Below the pieces are notes generated by a model. That model was not told where the DNA came from. It ran no database searches and worked only from the letters and a program-made list of their open reading frames with translations. A DNA stretch of 64,000 bases, taken from Theropithecus gelada. Lineage: Eukaryota; Chordata; Mammalia; Primates; Cercopithecidae. Below are positions 13,649-25,603 of this stretch, one piece after another. Location of the stretch: positions 100,888,376-100,952,375 of the forward strand of contig NC_037672.1 in the NCBI RefSeq assembly GCF_003255815.1, in the 5' to 3' direction. The translations under genes were made by a program, and so were the position numbers. Every line of letters starts with the position of its first letter. Within the stretch, counting starts at the first letter, position 1.

Positions 13649-13920
13649 TTTTTTTTTTTTTTGAGATGGAGTCTCGCTCTGTCACCCAGGCTGGAGTACA
13701 ATGGCGCGATCGCGGCTCACTGCAAGCTCCGCCTCCCGTGTTCACGCCATTCTCCTGCCTCAGCCTCCTGAGTAGCTGGGACTACAGGTGCCCGCCACTA
13801 TGCGCGGCTATTTTTTTTTTTTTTTTTTTGTATTTTTTAGTAGAGACGGGGTTTCACCGTGTTAGCCAGGATGGCCTCTATCTCCCCACCCAGTGATCCG
13901 CCCGCCTTGGCCTTCCAAAG
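13649..13920 (-). mobile_element. AluY, 5'-truncated
   Basis: A reverse-strand Alu lacking its first about 40 bases: it stops at GGCCTTCCAAAG instead of continuing to the 5' GGCCGGGCGCGG end. The 14-bp target duplication CATTTTTGTCATTT is exact at 13635-13648 and 13921-13934. The middle A-rich region has expanded (T run about 13810-13828). Confidence 0.94.
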
Positions 13921-13934
13921 CATTTTTGTCATTT

Positions 13935-15318
13935 CTTACTAGTTCTTTCCCCACTTCCCATTTCCAAATAGCATAGTGAATTTCTCAGCCAAGAGGATTT
14001 GCTGTAAATAACGCCATTGCCACTTGTTGGCACCTAAATGGTCTAAACCAATCAACTTAATCCTATCTTCCTTAATCATTAGGAAAAGATAAGCTCACAT
14101 ATCCTCTGGAAGTTAGGATATACAGATGTGATTCCTGAAAGTCCATGAAACCATTTTTTGGCCGTGATGGGGTGAAAGCTGACACAGAGAAGGCAGTACA
14201 AAGACAAGCGGAACCACGTCTGTGATCAAATTACTCCTGAGGGCTGCCTCACATTTGGAATTTTCAGCTAAGGGAACAAATTCATTTCGATGTTTTAATT
14301 TAAATTTAAACCAGTTTTTTTTTTTTTTTTTTTCAGTTTTATGTTACCTGAAGGTGAAAAAAAACGTAAGAAATATCCTTTCCTAATGCTCTATTTTCCC
14401 AAATGAAAATTTATTGATTCAGAACAATTTAGTATCTATTACTATCACATTCATGACTTCAACATTCTTTTGTTGAGCTCCTACTGTGTGCCAGATCCCG
14501 TGGCTGATTCTGTTTCTACAAAGATGCATAATATATGCTCCTGCCCTAGAGGAACTTATATCTCATTAGGGGAACATACATCTATTAACTATATTATGGG
14601 GTGGAAAGTGCTTATAATAGACGCACAGGGTGATGTGGATGCAACAAGGACAATAGCAGTTGTGTTTGAGGTAGTGGGAGGAGCAGAGATATCCTGAAGA
14701 AGGGATGGGACCTTCCAGGAAGAGAGAGTTTGCTTAAAAAGAAGCTATAAAAATGCAGAGCATATGTGAGGGGTTTTTTTTTTTTTTTTTTTGGTGTTTA
14801 TATAGATCAAAATAAATCTACTCGAAGGGAGTGAGCTGTTTTCTATGCAGATGAAGAATCAATGCCATTCTCTTTTTAGCAGCAAATTAAAAATACTTTT
14901 GAAGAAAAAATATAAAAAGAAAAAATTTTTAATTTTAGCTTGACAGTTAAGATCCTGCAAATAAAATAATGGTGCTAGTAGATTAATATTACAATGAAAC
15001 AAGCATCAAACCCAAATTGTGCGTTCATTCCTTAGATCTGCTGTACAGACTTCAAAAGGTATTTATTCACTCTATATATTCGTTCCTTTATCTATAGAAA
15101 TTGTCTTTTACTTTTGGAGATTCCCTTTGTTTCTGAAAAGGTGTTGTTTTAATCTCATGCATTTTTTGAAACATCAAATGTGGTTCCTGTTTACTTGATT
15201 TGGATTTTGCAAAAAAAAAAAAAAAAATTTAACTTGCTCTTTGAATTATTTGTGTACTTGCTTAATTATAAATTATTAAGTAAGTGTTCAGGAAGGACTA
15301 TGTATAGAGTAAAGAAAG
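13935..15318. other. Unique sequence with L2-like fragment and T/A runs
   Basis: No gene is seen. About 14455-14760 resembles a reverse-strand L2 (GAGCTCCTACTGTGTGCCAG). Homopolymer runs lie at about 14316-14333, 14774-14792 and 15211-15227. Confidence 0.5.
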
Positions 15319-15323
15319 ATGAC

Positions 15324-15675
15324 TGATATGGTTTGGCTGTGTCCTCACCCAAATCGCATCTTGAATTTCCATGTGTTGTGGGAGGGACCTGGTGGGAGGT
15401 AATTGAATCATGGGGCCAGGTCTTTCCTGTTCTGTTCGCATGATAGTGAATAAGTCTCATGAGATCCGATAGTTTTAAAAATGGGAATCTCCCTGTAAAA
15501 GCTCTCTTTGCCTGCTGCCATCCATGCAAGATGTCACTTGCTCCTCCTTGCCTTCCACAATGATTGTGAGGCCTCCTCACCCAGATGGAACTGTGAGTCC
15601 AATCAAACCTCTTTCTTTTGTAAATCGCCCAGTCTTAGATATGTCTTTATTAGCAGCATGAAAACGACTAGTACA
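15324..15675 (+). repeat. MST-type 5' LTR
   Basis: A 352-bp LTR starting TGATATGGTTTGGCTGTGTC and ending ACTAGTACA, with ATTGTGAGGCCTCCTCACCC and AAACCTCTTTCTTTTGTAAA blocks typical of MST/THE1 LTRs. Confidence 0.92.
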
Positions 15676-17180
15676 GTAAACTGGCACCATTTGAGTGGGG
15701 CACTGCTGAAAAGATACCCGAAAATGTGAAAACAACTTTGGAACTGGGTAACAGGCAGAGGCTAGAACAGTTTGGAGGGCTCAGAAGAAGACAGGAAAAT
15801 GTGGGAAAGTTTGGAACTTCCTAGAGACTTGTTGAATGGCTTTAACAAAAATACTGATAGTGATATGAACAATAAAGTCCAGGCTGAGGTGGTCTCAGAT
15901 GGAGATGAGGAAATTGTTGGGAACTGGAGCAAAGGTGACGCTTATTATGTGTTAGCAAAGAGACTGGCAGCATTTTGCCCCTGCCCTAGAGATTTGTGGA
16001 GCTTTGAACTTCAGAGAGATGATTTAGGGTATCTGGCAGAAGAAATTTCTAAACGGCAAAGCATTCAAGAGGTGATTGGGTGCTGTTAAAGCCATTCAGT
16101 TTAAAGAGGAAAACAAAGCATAAAACTTTGGAAAATTTGCAGCCTGACAATGCAATAGAAAAAAAAAATCACATTTTCTGAGGAGGAATACAAGATGGCG
16201 GAATAAATTTGCATAAGCAAGGAGTCGAATGTTAATCACCAAGACAGAGGAAAATGTTGTCAGAGACCTTTGCTGGCAGCCCCTCCCATCACAGCCATGG
16301 AGGCCCCGGATGAAAAAGTGGTTTATGGGCTGGACCCAGGGTCCCCATGCTGTGTGCAGTCTAGGGACTTGGTGCCCTGCGTCCCACCAGCTTGAGTCAT
16401 GGCTGAAAAAGGCCAATGTAGAACTTGGGATGTAGCTTCAGAGGGTGTGAGCCTCAAGCCTTGGCAGCTTCCACATGGTGTTGAGCCTGCAAGTGCACAG
16501 AAGTCAAGAATTGAGGTTTGGGAACTTCTGCCTAGATTTCAGAGGATGTATGGAATGCTGGATGCTCAGGCAGAAGTTTGCTGTAGGGGTAGTGTCCTCA
16601 GGGGGAGACCCTCTGCTAGGGCAGTGCGGAAGGGAAATGTGGGGTCAGAGCCCCCAGACCCCAGAATGATAGATCCACTGACAGCTTGCACAATGCACCT
16701 GGAAAAGCTGCAGGCACTCAATGCCAGCTGGTGAAAGCAGCTGGGAGGGGAGGCTGTACCCTGCAAAGCCGCAGGGGTGGAGCTGCCCAACACCATGAGA
16801 ACTCACCTCTTGCATTACCATGACCTGGGTGTGAGACATGGAGTTAAAGGAGATCATTTTGGAGCTTTAAGATTTGCCTGCCCTGCTGGATTTCAGGCTT
16901 GCATGGGGCCTGTAGCCCCTTTGTTTTGGCCAATTTCTCCCATTTGGAATGACTGTATTTACCCAATGCCTGTACCACCATTGTATCTAGGAAGTAACTA
17001 ACTTATTTTGGATTTTACAGGCTCATAGGTAGAAGGGTCTTGCCTTGTGTCGGATGACATTTTGGACTGTGGACTTTTGGGTTAATGCTGCAAAGAGTTA
17101 AGACTTTGGGGGACTGTTGGGAAGGCATAATTGGTTTTGAAATGTGAGGACATGAGATTTGGGAGGGGCCGGGGGTGGAA
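15676..17180 (+). mobile_element. MaLR internal region, gag-like remnants only
   Basis: About 1.5 kb between the LTRs. A 105-codon open frame at 15772-16089 is the best-preserved stretch. It is acidic, shows no active-site motif, and I read it as decayed MaLR internal sequence rather than a host gene. Further short open frames to 16735 are consistent with this. Confidence 0.85.
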
Positions 17181-18106
17181 TAATATGGTTTGGCTGTGTC
17201 CCCACCCAAATCTCATCTTGAATTTCCATGTATTATTGGAGGGACTTGGTGAGAGGCAATTGAATCATGGGGGCAGGTCTTTCCCATGCTGTTCTGATGA
17301 TAGTCAATAAGTTTTATGAGATCTTGCTGCTGGAAGGGTTTATGGGGTGCCAGTTTAGTCAGTCATCCCTGTGGAGGACACCTATGGAACACCATAGGGG
17401 GCATCTGAGGAGAAACATCTCATTATTGCCATTGTGCCCCCAAGCCATGTGCCCCCCATGACCTACTCTGTGGCTTTACACAGAATGATCTGGGCTGAAA
17501 CACTCCCCTGAAGCATTGGCATGTGACCAGACATCCTGGCTCCTTGTAAAACCAACTCCCACCAACTGCAGCCTGATAAGTTAAAGATGATCATAGTAGT
17601 TAGACATACACTTTGAGCTTAAAGGAAATTCACCTAACCGCCACTGCTATACATCTTTCGAATGATGCACACTCCCCCGCCTTCACCGTTTCACCCCGTA
17701 CCATCTGCTTCTTAGATCAAAAAGATTGTACTCAATAAATTGTCAGGAAACCAGTGCTCTGGGCCTTCTGCAGTCTTCACTCTAGCAGATGGCCTCCTGG
17801 ACCTGCTTTTACTCTTGTCTTTTCTCATTCCGTTGTCACCACTGGACTTCGGGTACCCACGGCCGGGGGTTGGAACTGATCACCCCAACAGATCTGGTGT
17901 TTTTTTAAAACAGAAATATCCCCGCACAAGTTCTCTCTTTGCCTGCCATCATCCATGTAAGATGTGACTTGCTTCTCCTTGCCTACCGTCATGATTGTGA
18001 GGCCTTCCCAGCCATGTGGAACTGTGAGTCTAATTAAACCTCTTTCTTTTGTAATTGCCCAGTCTCGGGTATGTCTTTATCAGCAGCATGAAAACAGACT
18101 AATACA
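17181..18106 (+). repeat. MST-type 3' LTR, split by a nested LTR
   Basis: The LTR occupies 17181-17324 and 17891-18106, about 355 bp without the insert and its target duplication, matching the 5' LTR length. The join restores the MST order (GAGATCT followed by GGTGTTTTTTTAAAA). Confidence 0.9.
17325..17890 (+). mobile_element. Solo ERV LTR (class I-like) nested in MST LTR
   Basis: A 566-bp block starting TGCTGCTGG and ending CCCCAACA, flanked by an exact 5-bp duplication GATCT at 17320-17324 and 17891-17895. A poly(A) signal AATAAA at 17734-17739 supports plus orientation. TG..CA ends and a 4-5 bp duplication fit an ERV LTR. I cannot name the family with confidence (an LTR1-like group is one possibility). 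Confidence 0.82.
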
Positions 18107-18408
18107 ATGACTTAAGTATTAGTAGGCCCTTGATCTAGTGTTATTGTTAATATCCTTCCTTATACAAGAATGATGCTATTAACTTCTCAAAATAAGGCAT
18201 ATACTTTGACATATTGTAGTGTTTGGTTTAAACTGAGTGTTTCATTGGCCCCTATTTCTTTTACATGGCAGTAAAAGTCAGTGACCAGGGAACCAAATAA
18301 AAAATACGTATTGCTTTGCTCAGAATTGTTGTGGTGGAAAGACTTCTTCACTAGGGACACACTCAACATCCATTCTTCTCTTCTTCTCTATCAAGAGACC
18401 TCTAATCC

Positions 18409-18685
18409 ACTTTGGGAGACCAAGGCGAGTAGATCACGAGGTCAGGAGATCGAGACCATCCTGGTTAACATGGCGAAACCTCATCTCTACTAAAAATACA
18501 AAAAATTAGCCGGGCATAGTGGCAGGTGCCTGTAGTCCCAGCTACTCAGGAGGCTGAGGCAGGAGAATGGCGTGAACCCGGGAGATGGAGCTTGCAGTGA
18601 GCCGAGATCATGCCACTGCACTCCAGCCTGGGTGACAAAGTGAGACTCCATCTCAAAAAACAAACAAACAAACAAACAAAAAAAG
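18409..18685 (+). mobile_element. AluY/Sc, 5'-truncated
   Basis: A forward Alu beginning at CACTTTGGGAGACC, so missing about the first 30 bases, with a CAAA-repeat tail (18656-18680). CTCTAATC before it and CTTTAATC after it are a likely imperfect target duplication. Confidence 0.9.
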
Positions 18686-18689
18686 CCCT

Positions 18690-19436
18690 TTAATCTTATT
18701 TGGAGCTACAATGAATTCAGTTAAAATTCAACATTTCCTAGGTTTTTTTTTTTCCCCCAGCTAAATGTGGCCATATGATTAAATTTTAACTCATAAAATA
18801 TAAGTAGAAGTGATATATGGGATTTTCCCAAGTTTTCTTAAACAAGAGGTCACATACTTTTTCTTCTTTTTACCCTCCTGCTTGCTATGTGTAATGTGGT
18901 TCGACCTCGAACTACCATCTTGGATGAAGAGTAATGAGATAAGCATATCAAAGGTTCAATAGAAGAAATCTAGATTTCTGTACTACCTATCTCCAGACTT
19001 AAATGAAACAGAAATTAACTTCTATTTTGTTTAAGCCATTTTGGTTTTCTGTTCAATGAACCAGAATCTAAATCTTAAGAAACACTGTGGGAGATCAGTG
19101 CCAAATTCTCTCAGGTTTTTATCCTGTATTTCTTAAATCTGTCCTTTTCTCCCTGCTTTCCACTCTCATCCTTGTCATCATCACCACCACCATCATTACC
19201 TTTAGCCTGACACATTTACTGATCGCCTAGACTTTTGCAGTGGTTTTCTAACTGGTCTACACAATTCAGTCTAGACCTCTCCAATCTGTTTTCCACTTTG
19301 CTGTCTAACTAATGTTTTCAAAATGTAAATTTTGAAAACATTTTGAAGATCAGATTACTACCCACTCTTCTTCTAGGGTGAAACTTCAGATGCTTTCCTA
19401 TTAGAATTAGGATAGAGGCTACAAGTTTTAACATGA
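18690..19436. other. Unique sequence with an L2-like stretch and a perfect hairpin
   Basis: No gene is seen. About 19130-19430 reads like an old L2-type fragment. A 13-bp perfect inverted repeat (19311-19323 with 19330-19342, 6-base loop) lies inside it. Confidence 0.5.
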
Positions 19437-19816
19437 CTGTGTTGGTTAGCTAGGGTTGTCATAACAAACTACCACAGATTATGGCACAAAAACAGTAGAC
19501 ATTAATTTTCTTACAATTATGGAGACTGGACATCCAAGATCAAGGTGTCAGCAGGGTTGGTTTCTTTTGAGGCTCTCTGCTTGGTTTGTAGATCTTCATC
19601 TTTTCTATGTCTCTTTCCTTAGTTTGTATCTGTATCCTAATATCCTCGTCTAATAAGGACAGCAGTCATATTGGACTAAGACTCTCTCTAATTAACTCAT
19701 TTCAACTTACTTATCTCTTTAAAGAGTCCATCTCCAAATACAGTCATATTCTGAGGTACTAGGGGGTTAGAACTTCAACATACAAATTACGGGAAACACA
19801 GTTCAGCCATAACAAT
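19437..19816 (-). mobile_element. MLT1-type MaLR LTR
   Basis: The reverse complement of an MLT1 LTR. It has GTTGTCATAACAAACTACCACAG, GGAGACTGGACATCCAAGATC, AAGAGTCCATCTCCAAATACAG and a GTTCAGCCATAACA end. It is better preserved than the copy at 6056. Confidence 0.86.
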
Positions 19817-20816
19817 GGCCCATAATGTTTGATTCCTGATTCCATGAGTTTGTAAGCCTTTGAAGTTCCCATGCAACAGAACACTAGAAAAACTTGTTTA
19901 TCCTATAAATTTCCTGGGCAAAGGAGAGTATCACCTTGGTAAAGTCTCAGTAGGAAGACTAAATTTTTCCTCAAAAGGGAGAAATTTGAAAAGAATACTT
20001 ACAATGTGGTCTGGGCAGGAATTGGTTAACAAATTTATAAACTAGGCAAGTTGCTGGAGCAGTGTTTCTATTGTTGAAACATATGAATCCAGTGTGAGTT
20101 TGTGTTAAAAGTGTTAAAGTGACCTTATGTCTTCTGTGTTGTATACTGTGGTTAGTCTTGTAATGATGTTTAACTGTTTTGAGAGTCACAGTATAGTTTT
20201 ACTATCTCTGTTTCCTGTACTCTCCTGTTTATTTTCCAGTGTCCCTCCCTCCTTAGCCTAAGCTAAGGGAAAAGCCATTATCTCTGGATATGTGATTGAA
20301 CTAGATGTATATTGGTATTCAATGGGTTGTGAGTCATTTTGATATCTAATAGTGTCAGGGCCAGGTTTCTTGGTCTTTTTGTCAGAATGCACATCTGTTA
20401 TAATAGTGGTTGCACAACAGTGTTTAAGACATACTTGCATACTGCAACACCAAGATGAAGACAAGGATTACTATTAGAGTTCGCAAAGCAACTATGAAAC
20501 CCTGATTGTAGACTTGGAATATCATAAAAACATGTTCCTAGTTTATTTGTATTTTTCTTATATAAACAAGTAGCTTTCCCCTTAATTTAGATATTGATTT
20601 TTCAATTTTGTCAGTGTCTGAAGATTTAGTCCCAGATTTGGTTATTGTCAAGGAAAAGGGTCTTGGGAGTACCATGACTAAAGGTGGAGGTATCTATTAA
20701 CAATTTAGAACCTTTAAGTAGCAGAGAGGAAAGAAGATAGCAAAGAGGATAAGCCTAGCTTTGTCATTCACATGGATGTGTGCTAGGAAAATCACTGATT
20801 CTCTTTTATGGAGAAA
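19817..20816. other. Unique sequence, nothing assignable
   Basis: About 1 kb of moderately AT-rich sequence with no recognisable exon or repeat. Confidence 0.5.
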
Positions 20817-20852
20817 TGTCTGTTCTCACACTGCTATAAAGATACTACCTGG

Positions 20853-21156
20853 GGGCCAGTTGCAGTGGCTCATGCTTGTAATCCCAGCACTGTAGGAGGC
20901 TGAGGCAGGTGGATCACCCGAGGTCAGGTGTTTGAGACCAGCATGACCCATGTGGTGAAACCCCATCTCTACTAAATACAAAAAATTAGCCAGGAGTGAT
21001 GGTGTGTGCCTGTAATCCCAGCTACTTGGGAGGCTGAGGCAGGAGAATTGCTTGAACCAAGGAAGTGGAGGTTGCAGTGAGCCAAGGCTGCACCATTGCA
21101 CTTCAGCCTGGGTAACAAGAGCAAAACTCCATCTCAAAAAAAAAAAAAAAAAAAAA
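20853..21156 (+). mobile_element. AluS inserted in MaLR LTR
   Basis: A forward full-length Alu (GGCCAGTTGCAGTGGCTC to a poly-A tail). The duplication AAGATACTACC lies at 20839-20849 and 21155-21165. Its insertion into the LTR dates it after that LTR. Confidence 0.93.
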
Positions 21157-21289
21157 GATACTACCAGGGACTGGATAATTTATGAAGGAAGGGGTTTAAT
21201 TAACTCACAGTTCTGCATGGATGAAGAGGCCTCAGGGAACTTACAATCATGGCAGAAGGGGAAGCAAGGCACATCTTACATGGCAGCAG

Positions 21290-21290
<1 letters not shown>

Positions 21291-21330
<40 letters not shown>
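21291..21330. repeat. GA microsatellite
   Basis: A (GA)n run with one AAAG interruption, expanded from the GAGAGAGA stretch normally present in this LTR type. Confidence 0.9.
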
Positions 21331-21831
21331 CAAGGATGGGGGAACTACCAAACTCTTTTAAACTATCAGAGCTTATGAGAACTCACTATTCTGAAAACAG
21401 CATGGGGAAAACCACCCCCATAATCCAGTCACCTCCTGTAGGACTCTTCCTTAATATGTGGGGATTACAATTTGAAATGAGATTTGGCTGAGGACATAGA
21501 GCATAACCATATCATTCTACCACTGGCCCCTACCAAATCTCATGTTCCTTTCACATTTCAAAACCAATCATGCCTTCTGAACAGTTCCCCAAAGTCTTAA
21601 CTCATTTCAGCATTAACTCAAAAGTGCAAGTCGAAAGTTTTATCTGAGACAAGGCAAGTCCCTTCCACCTATGAACCTGTAAAATAAAAAACAATTCAGT
21701 TACTTCCAAGATACAATGACCATATAGGCATTGGGTAAATGTTCCCATTCCAAATGGGAGAAATTGGCCAAAACAAAGGGGCCACCTGCCCCATGAAAGT
21801 CCAAATCCTGGCAAGGCACTCATTTAATCTT

Positions 21832-22132
21832 TTTTTTTTTTTTTTTTTTTTGAGATGGAGTCTCACTCTGTCGCCCAGACTGGAGTGCAATGGTGTGATC
21901 TCGGCTCACTGCAGCCTCCACCTCCTGGGGCAAAACAATTCTCCTGCCTCAGGCTCCTGAGTAGCCAGGATTACAGGCACATGCCACCCTGCCCAGCTAA
22001 TTTTTGCATTTTTAGTAGAGACAGGGTTTCACCATGTTGGCCAGGCTGGTCTTGAACTCCTGACTTCAGGTGATCCGCCTGCCTCAGCCTCCCAAAGTGC
22101 TGAGATGACAGGTGTGAGCCACTGCACTGGGT
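21832..22132 (-). mobile_element. AluS in MaLR internal region
   Basis: A reverse-strand Alu. The duplication CTCATTTAATCTT (21819-21831) against CTCATTAAATCTT (22133-22145) differs at one base. Confidence 0.93.
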
Positions 22133-22862
22133 CTCATTAAATCTTAAAGCTCCAAAATCTCCTTTGACTCTGTTTAACATTCAGGGCACACTGATGCAAG
22201 GGGTGGGCTCCCAAGGCCTTGGGCAGCTCCGTCCTTGTGGCTCTGCAGGGTTCAGCCCATACAGCTTCTTTCAAAGGCTGGCATTGAGTGTCTGCAGCTT
22301 TTCTAATTGCACAGTGCAAGTTGTCAGTGGATCTACCTTTTTGGGATCTGGAGGATGGTAGCCCTCTTCTTATAGCTCCACTATGCAGTACTCCAGTGGA
22401 GACTGTGTGTGGGGGTCCCAACCCACATTTCCCCTCTGCATTGCCCTAGTAGAGGTTCTCCATGAGGGTTCCTCCCCTGAGGCAGATTTCTGCCTGGGAA
22501 TCTGGGCATTTCCATACATCCTCTCAACTATAGGTGGAGGCTTCTAAAGCTCAACTTTTGTCTTCGGTGCACCTGCAGGCCCAACACCACATAGAAGCTG
22601 CCAAGGTTTGGGGCTTGCACCATCTGAAGCAACAGCCTGAGCTGTATCTTGGCCCCTTTTAGCCATGGCTGGAGCTGGAGTGGCTGGGATGCAGGGCACC
22701 AAGTTCTAAGGCTTCACAGAGTAACAGGGCCCTGGGTCCACAAAGCCATTTTTTCCCTCCTAGGTCTCTGGGCCTGTGATGGGAGTGGCTGCTGTAAAAG
22801 TCTCTAACATGCCCTGGAGACATTTTTCCCATTGTCTTGACTATTAGCATTCAGCTCCTCAT

Positions 22863-23300
22863 TGTTACCCCTCCGTGTGAAGAGGCTTTGTGTGAGCAAC
22901 AAGGCTGTTTGTTTCACCTGGGTGTAGGCGGACTGAGTCTGAAAAGAGTCAGTGAAGGAAGGTAGGGGTGGGGCCATTTTATAGGATTTGGGTAGGTAGT
23001 GGAAAATTACAGTCAAAGGAAGTTGTTCTCTGAGGGGCAGGGGTGGGGGACACAAGGTACTCAGTGGGGGAGGTTTTGAACCAGGATGAGCCAGGAGAAG
23101 GAATTTCACAAGGTAATATCATCAGTTAAGGCAGGGACCGGCCATTTGCACTTCTTTGGTGGTGGAATGTCATCAGTTAAGGCAGGAACAGGCCATTTAA
23201 ATTTCACTTTTGTGATTCTTCACTTACTTCAGGCCATCTGGATGTATGCATGCGGGTCACAGGGGATATGATGGCTTAGCTTGGGCTCAGAGGCCTGACA
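22863..23300 (-). repeat. HERV-H 3' LTR (LTR7-family)
   Basis: A 438-bp LTR with TGTCAGGCCTCTGAGCCC at its minus-strand start. Compared with the 5' LTR it has lost about 12 bases of the GAGACCACCAAACAG block near its 3' end. It shares the AACAAA change at the poly(A)-signal position. Confidence 0.93.
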
Positions 23301-23959
23301 TTCCTGTCTTCTTATATTAATAAGAAAAATAAAACAAAATAGTGTTGAAGTGTCGGGGCAGTGAAAATTTTGGGGGGTGGTATGGAGAGATAATAGGCAA
23401 TGTTTCTCAGGGCTGTTTCAAGTGGGATTCGGGTGGCATGGGAACCTAGAGTGAGAGAGATTAAGCTGAAGGAAGATTTTGTGGTAAGGGGTAGTATTGT
23501 GGGGTTGTTAGAAGAAACACTTGTCATATAGAATTATTGGTGATGGCCTGGATACGGTTTTGTATGAATTGAAAAAAGAACAGAATAAGACAACAAGAAA
23601 AACAGGTATTAAAGGACTAAGAATTGGGAGGACCCAGGACATCCAATTAGAGAGTGCTTAAGGAGGTTCAGCATAGCCCTGCCAGCAAAGATTATTTACT
23701 TTAAGAGGGAGTTAAGTGTGGTGGTTTGGGGATAGCACCAGGAGATATCAGCTGGGATGGCTTGGAGAAACAGTGTAAACTGGTAGTATAAACAAGAGCA
23801 GGGCATTTATGAGTAGTTGAGAATGGTGAATAGCAGTATGACTAGACAGAAGATAGTAGGGATGACAAGTATTTTGGGGCACAGTCCAGGTTGGTCTGGT
23901 GTCTGGAATGAGACTGGGGTCTAATAAAAAGGAACGTCTATACAGGAGCTTAAATGGTT
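23301..23959 (-). pseudogene. HERV-H env position, nearly empty
   Basis: Only about 650 bp separate integrase from the 3' LTR; a full env needs about 1.7 kb. A short open piece at 23312-23527 has no recognisable receptor, fusion or immunosuppressive motif. A purine-rich tract AAGAAGACAGGAA abuts the 3' LTR on the minus strand. I read this as the env-deleted form. Confidence 0.7.
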
Positions 23960-24420
23960 GTACCCTGTAGCATTCTGAGGACAGGCCCGAATTCTGAGAA
24001 GGGCAAGTGGTAAAAGTATTGTCCAGTCCTTTTTAAGTTGGTGGCTGAACTTGTGTTTTTAAAAGACCACTATTTCACTGAATACCAAGAGCCTGAGAAA
24101 CTGCTTGGGTGATTTGACTAATAAAAGCTGGTCTATTATCAGACTGTATAGAGGTGGGAAGGCCAAACCGAGGAATTATATCTGATGGAAAGGAAGAAAT
24201 GACCATGGTGGCCTTCTCAGATCCTGTGGGAAAGGCCTCTACCCATCCAGTGAAAGTGTCTACCTAGACCAAGAGATAGTTTAGTTTACTGACTCGAGAC
24301 GTGTGAGTAAAGTCAATTTGCCAGTCCTGGGTGGGGGCAAATCCCCGAGCTGATGTGTAGGGAAGGGAGGGGGGCCTGAGAAATTCCTGAGGAGTAGTAG
24401 AACAGCAGATGGAACACTAA
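23960..24420 (-). pseudogene. HERV-H integrase remnant
   Basis: Integrase core pieces on the minus strand: WQIDFTH with the first catalytic Asp (codon at about 24312-24314), DTFTGWVEAFPT (about 24260-24225), and SDNRPAF with the second Asp (about 24140), about 59 residues apart as expected in gamma-type integrases. The Gly usually after SDN is Arg. A TAG lies just before DTFTGW, and another stop follows the SDN block. Confidence 0.85.
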
Positions 24421-24719
24421 GAAGTGATTTCCTTGAGGATAGATTTCCATGATGGAAAGGAAATGAGAGGTTCTAAGAGGCAGACTAGTGGCTTGTAACC
24501 TACGTGGAAGAGGTTATGAAATGACTACAGAATAGAATAGGTCTGTGAGACTGGAAGGAGATATTTTCTTTAGTCTAAGAACCATTTGCCTTGTGTGGGA
24601 AGAGATAGGGGGAAGTTTCAATGAGGGAGTAGGTGGGAGTGGCCAGATGAGAAGGAGAGAGAAACTGCCATAAGGGATAGAAGTTGGAACCCTAGCTGCT
24701 TTTTCAGCTACCTTATCAG

Positions 24720-25330
24720 CATAAGCATTGTCCTGAGTGATGGGATCTGATGCCTTTTGATGGCCCTTGCAGTGAATGACTCCAGCTTCCTTTGGAAGTA
24801 AAGCGGCTCTGAGAAAAGTTTAAGAGGCATTAATAATGGAAGACCCTTGTGCAGTGAGGAAATTTCTTTCTGCCCATATAACAGCATGATGGTGTAGGAT
24901 ATGGAGGGCATATTTAGAGTCAGTATAAATATTGATGTATAGTCCCTTTGCAAGAGTGAGGGCCCGAGTTAAGGCAATGAGTTCAGCTTGCTGAGAGGTA
25001 GTGGAGGTAGCAGAGTCGTAGCCTCAATGATAGGTGTGGAAGATACTATTGCATAGCATGCCTTTGCTGGTGAGTGGTGATTAGACCTGGTGGAACTGCC
25101 ATCAATAAACCAAGTGTGTTCAGGGTGAGGAACAGGAAAGAAGGAAATATGGGAAAATGGACTGAATGTCAGGTGGATCAGAGAGATACAGTCATGGGGG
25201 TCAGGTGTGGTATCAGGAATAATGTGGGAGGTCGGATTGAAGTCCGGGCCAGGAACAATGGTAATTTTGGGAGACTCAACAAAGAGTGAGTATAGCTGAA
25301 GGAGCTGGGGAGCAGAAAGTGTATGCATCA
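24720..25330 (-). pseudogene. HERV-H connection/RNase H remnant
   Basis: RNase H-domain sequence follows RT in two frames. The 119-codon open piece at 24969-25328 contains TWFIDGSST with the first catalytic Asp. The YTDSKYA block with another catalytic Asp is readable near 24920 in a different frame. Stops and at least one frameshift separate them. Confidence 0.85.
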
Positions 25331-25603
25331 GGTGGGAGGGAGAAAATAGGTTTTGGAAGTTATGAGAACTGTAGAGAGTGAGTTGAGCATAGTTTGTGAT
25401 TTTGAGGGCCTCTAAAAGTATTAAAGTAGCGTCAGCTGCTGCACGCAGACATGAGGGCTAGGCTAAAACAGTAAGGTCAAGTTGTTTGGACAGAAAGGCT
25501 ACAGGGTATGGTCCTGGCTCTTGTGTGAGAATTCTGACCCCACTAATCATGCCTAGGAAGGAAAGGAGTTGTTGTTTCATAGAAGGGATTGGGGTTTGGG
25601 AGA

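Larger units (their letters stand above)
15324..18106 (+). mobile_element. MaLR (MST-type) provirus with both LTRs
   Basis: A full LTR-internal-LTR element of the ERVL-MaLR group. Both LTRs carry the TGATATGGTTTGGCTGTGTCC-type start and ACTAATACA-type end. A purine-rich tract (about 17157-17180) precedes the 3' LTR. The 5-bp target duplication ATGAC is intact at 15319-15323 and 18107-18111. The internal part is short and non-coding, as is usual for MaLRs. A foreign LTR is nested in the 3' LTR. Confidence 0.93.
20817..21514 (-). repeat. MaLR (THE1/MST-type) 3' LTR, split by an Alu
   Basis: Reverse-strand LTR. The plus strand shows TCTGTTCTCACACTGC at one end and ACCATATCA at 21507-21514, which is the reverse complement of the TGATATGGT start. 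The Alu at 20853-21156 interrupts it. A GA microsatellite (about 21291-21330) grew inside. Confidence 0.88.

Noticed and set aside
15772..16089. 105-codon acidic frame considered as a host gene
   Set aside because: It lies between two matched MST LTRs with an intact target duplication, so it is MaLR internal sequence.
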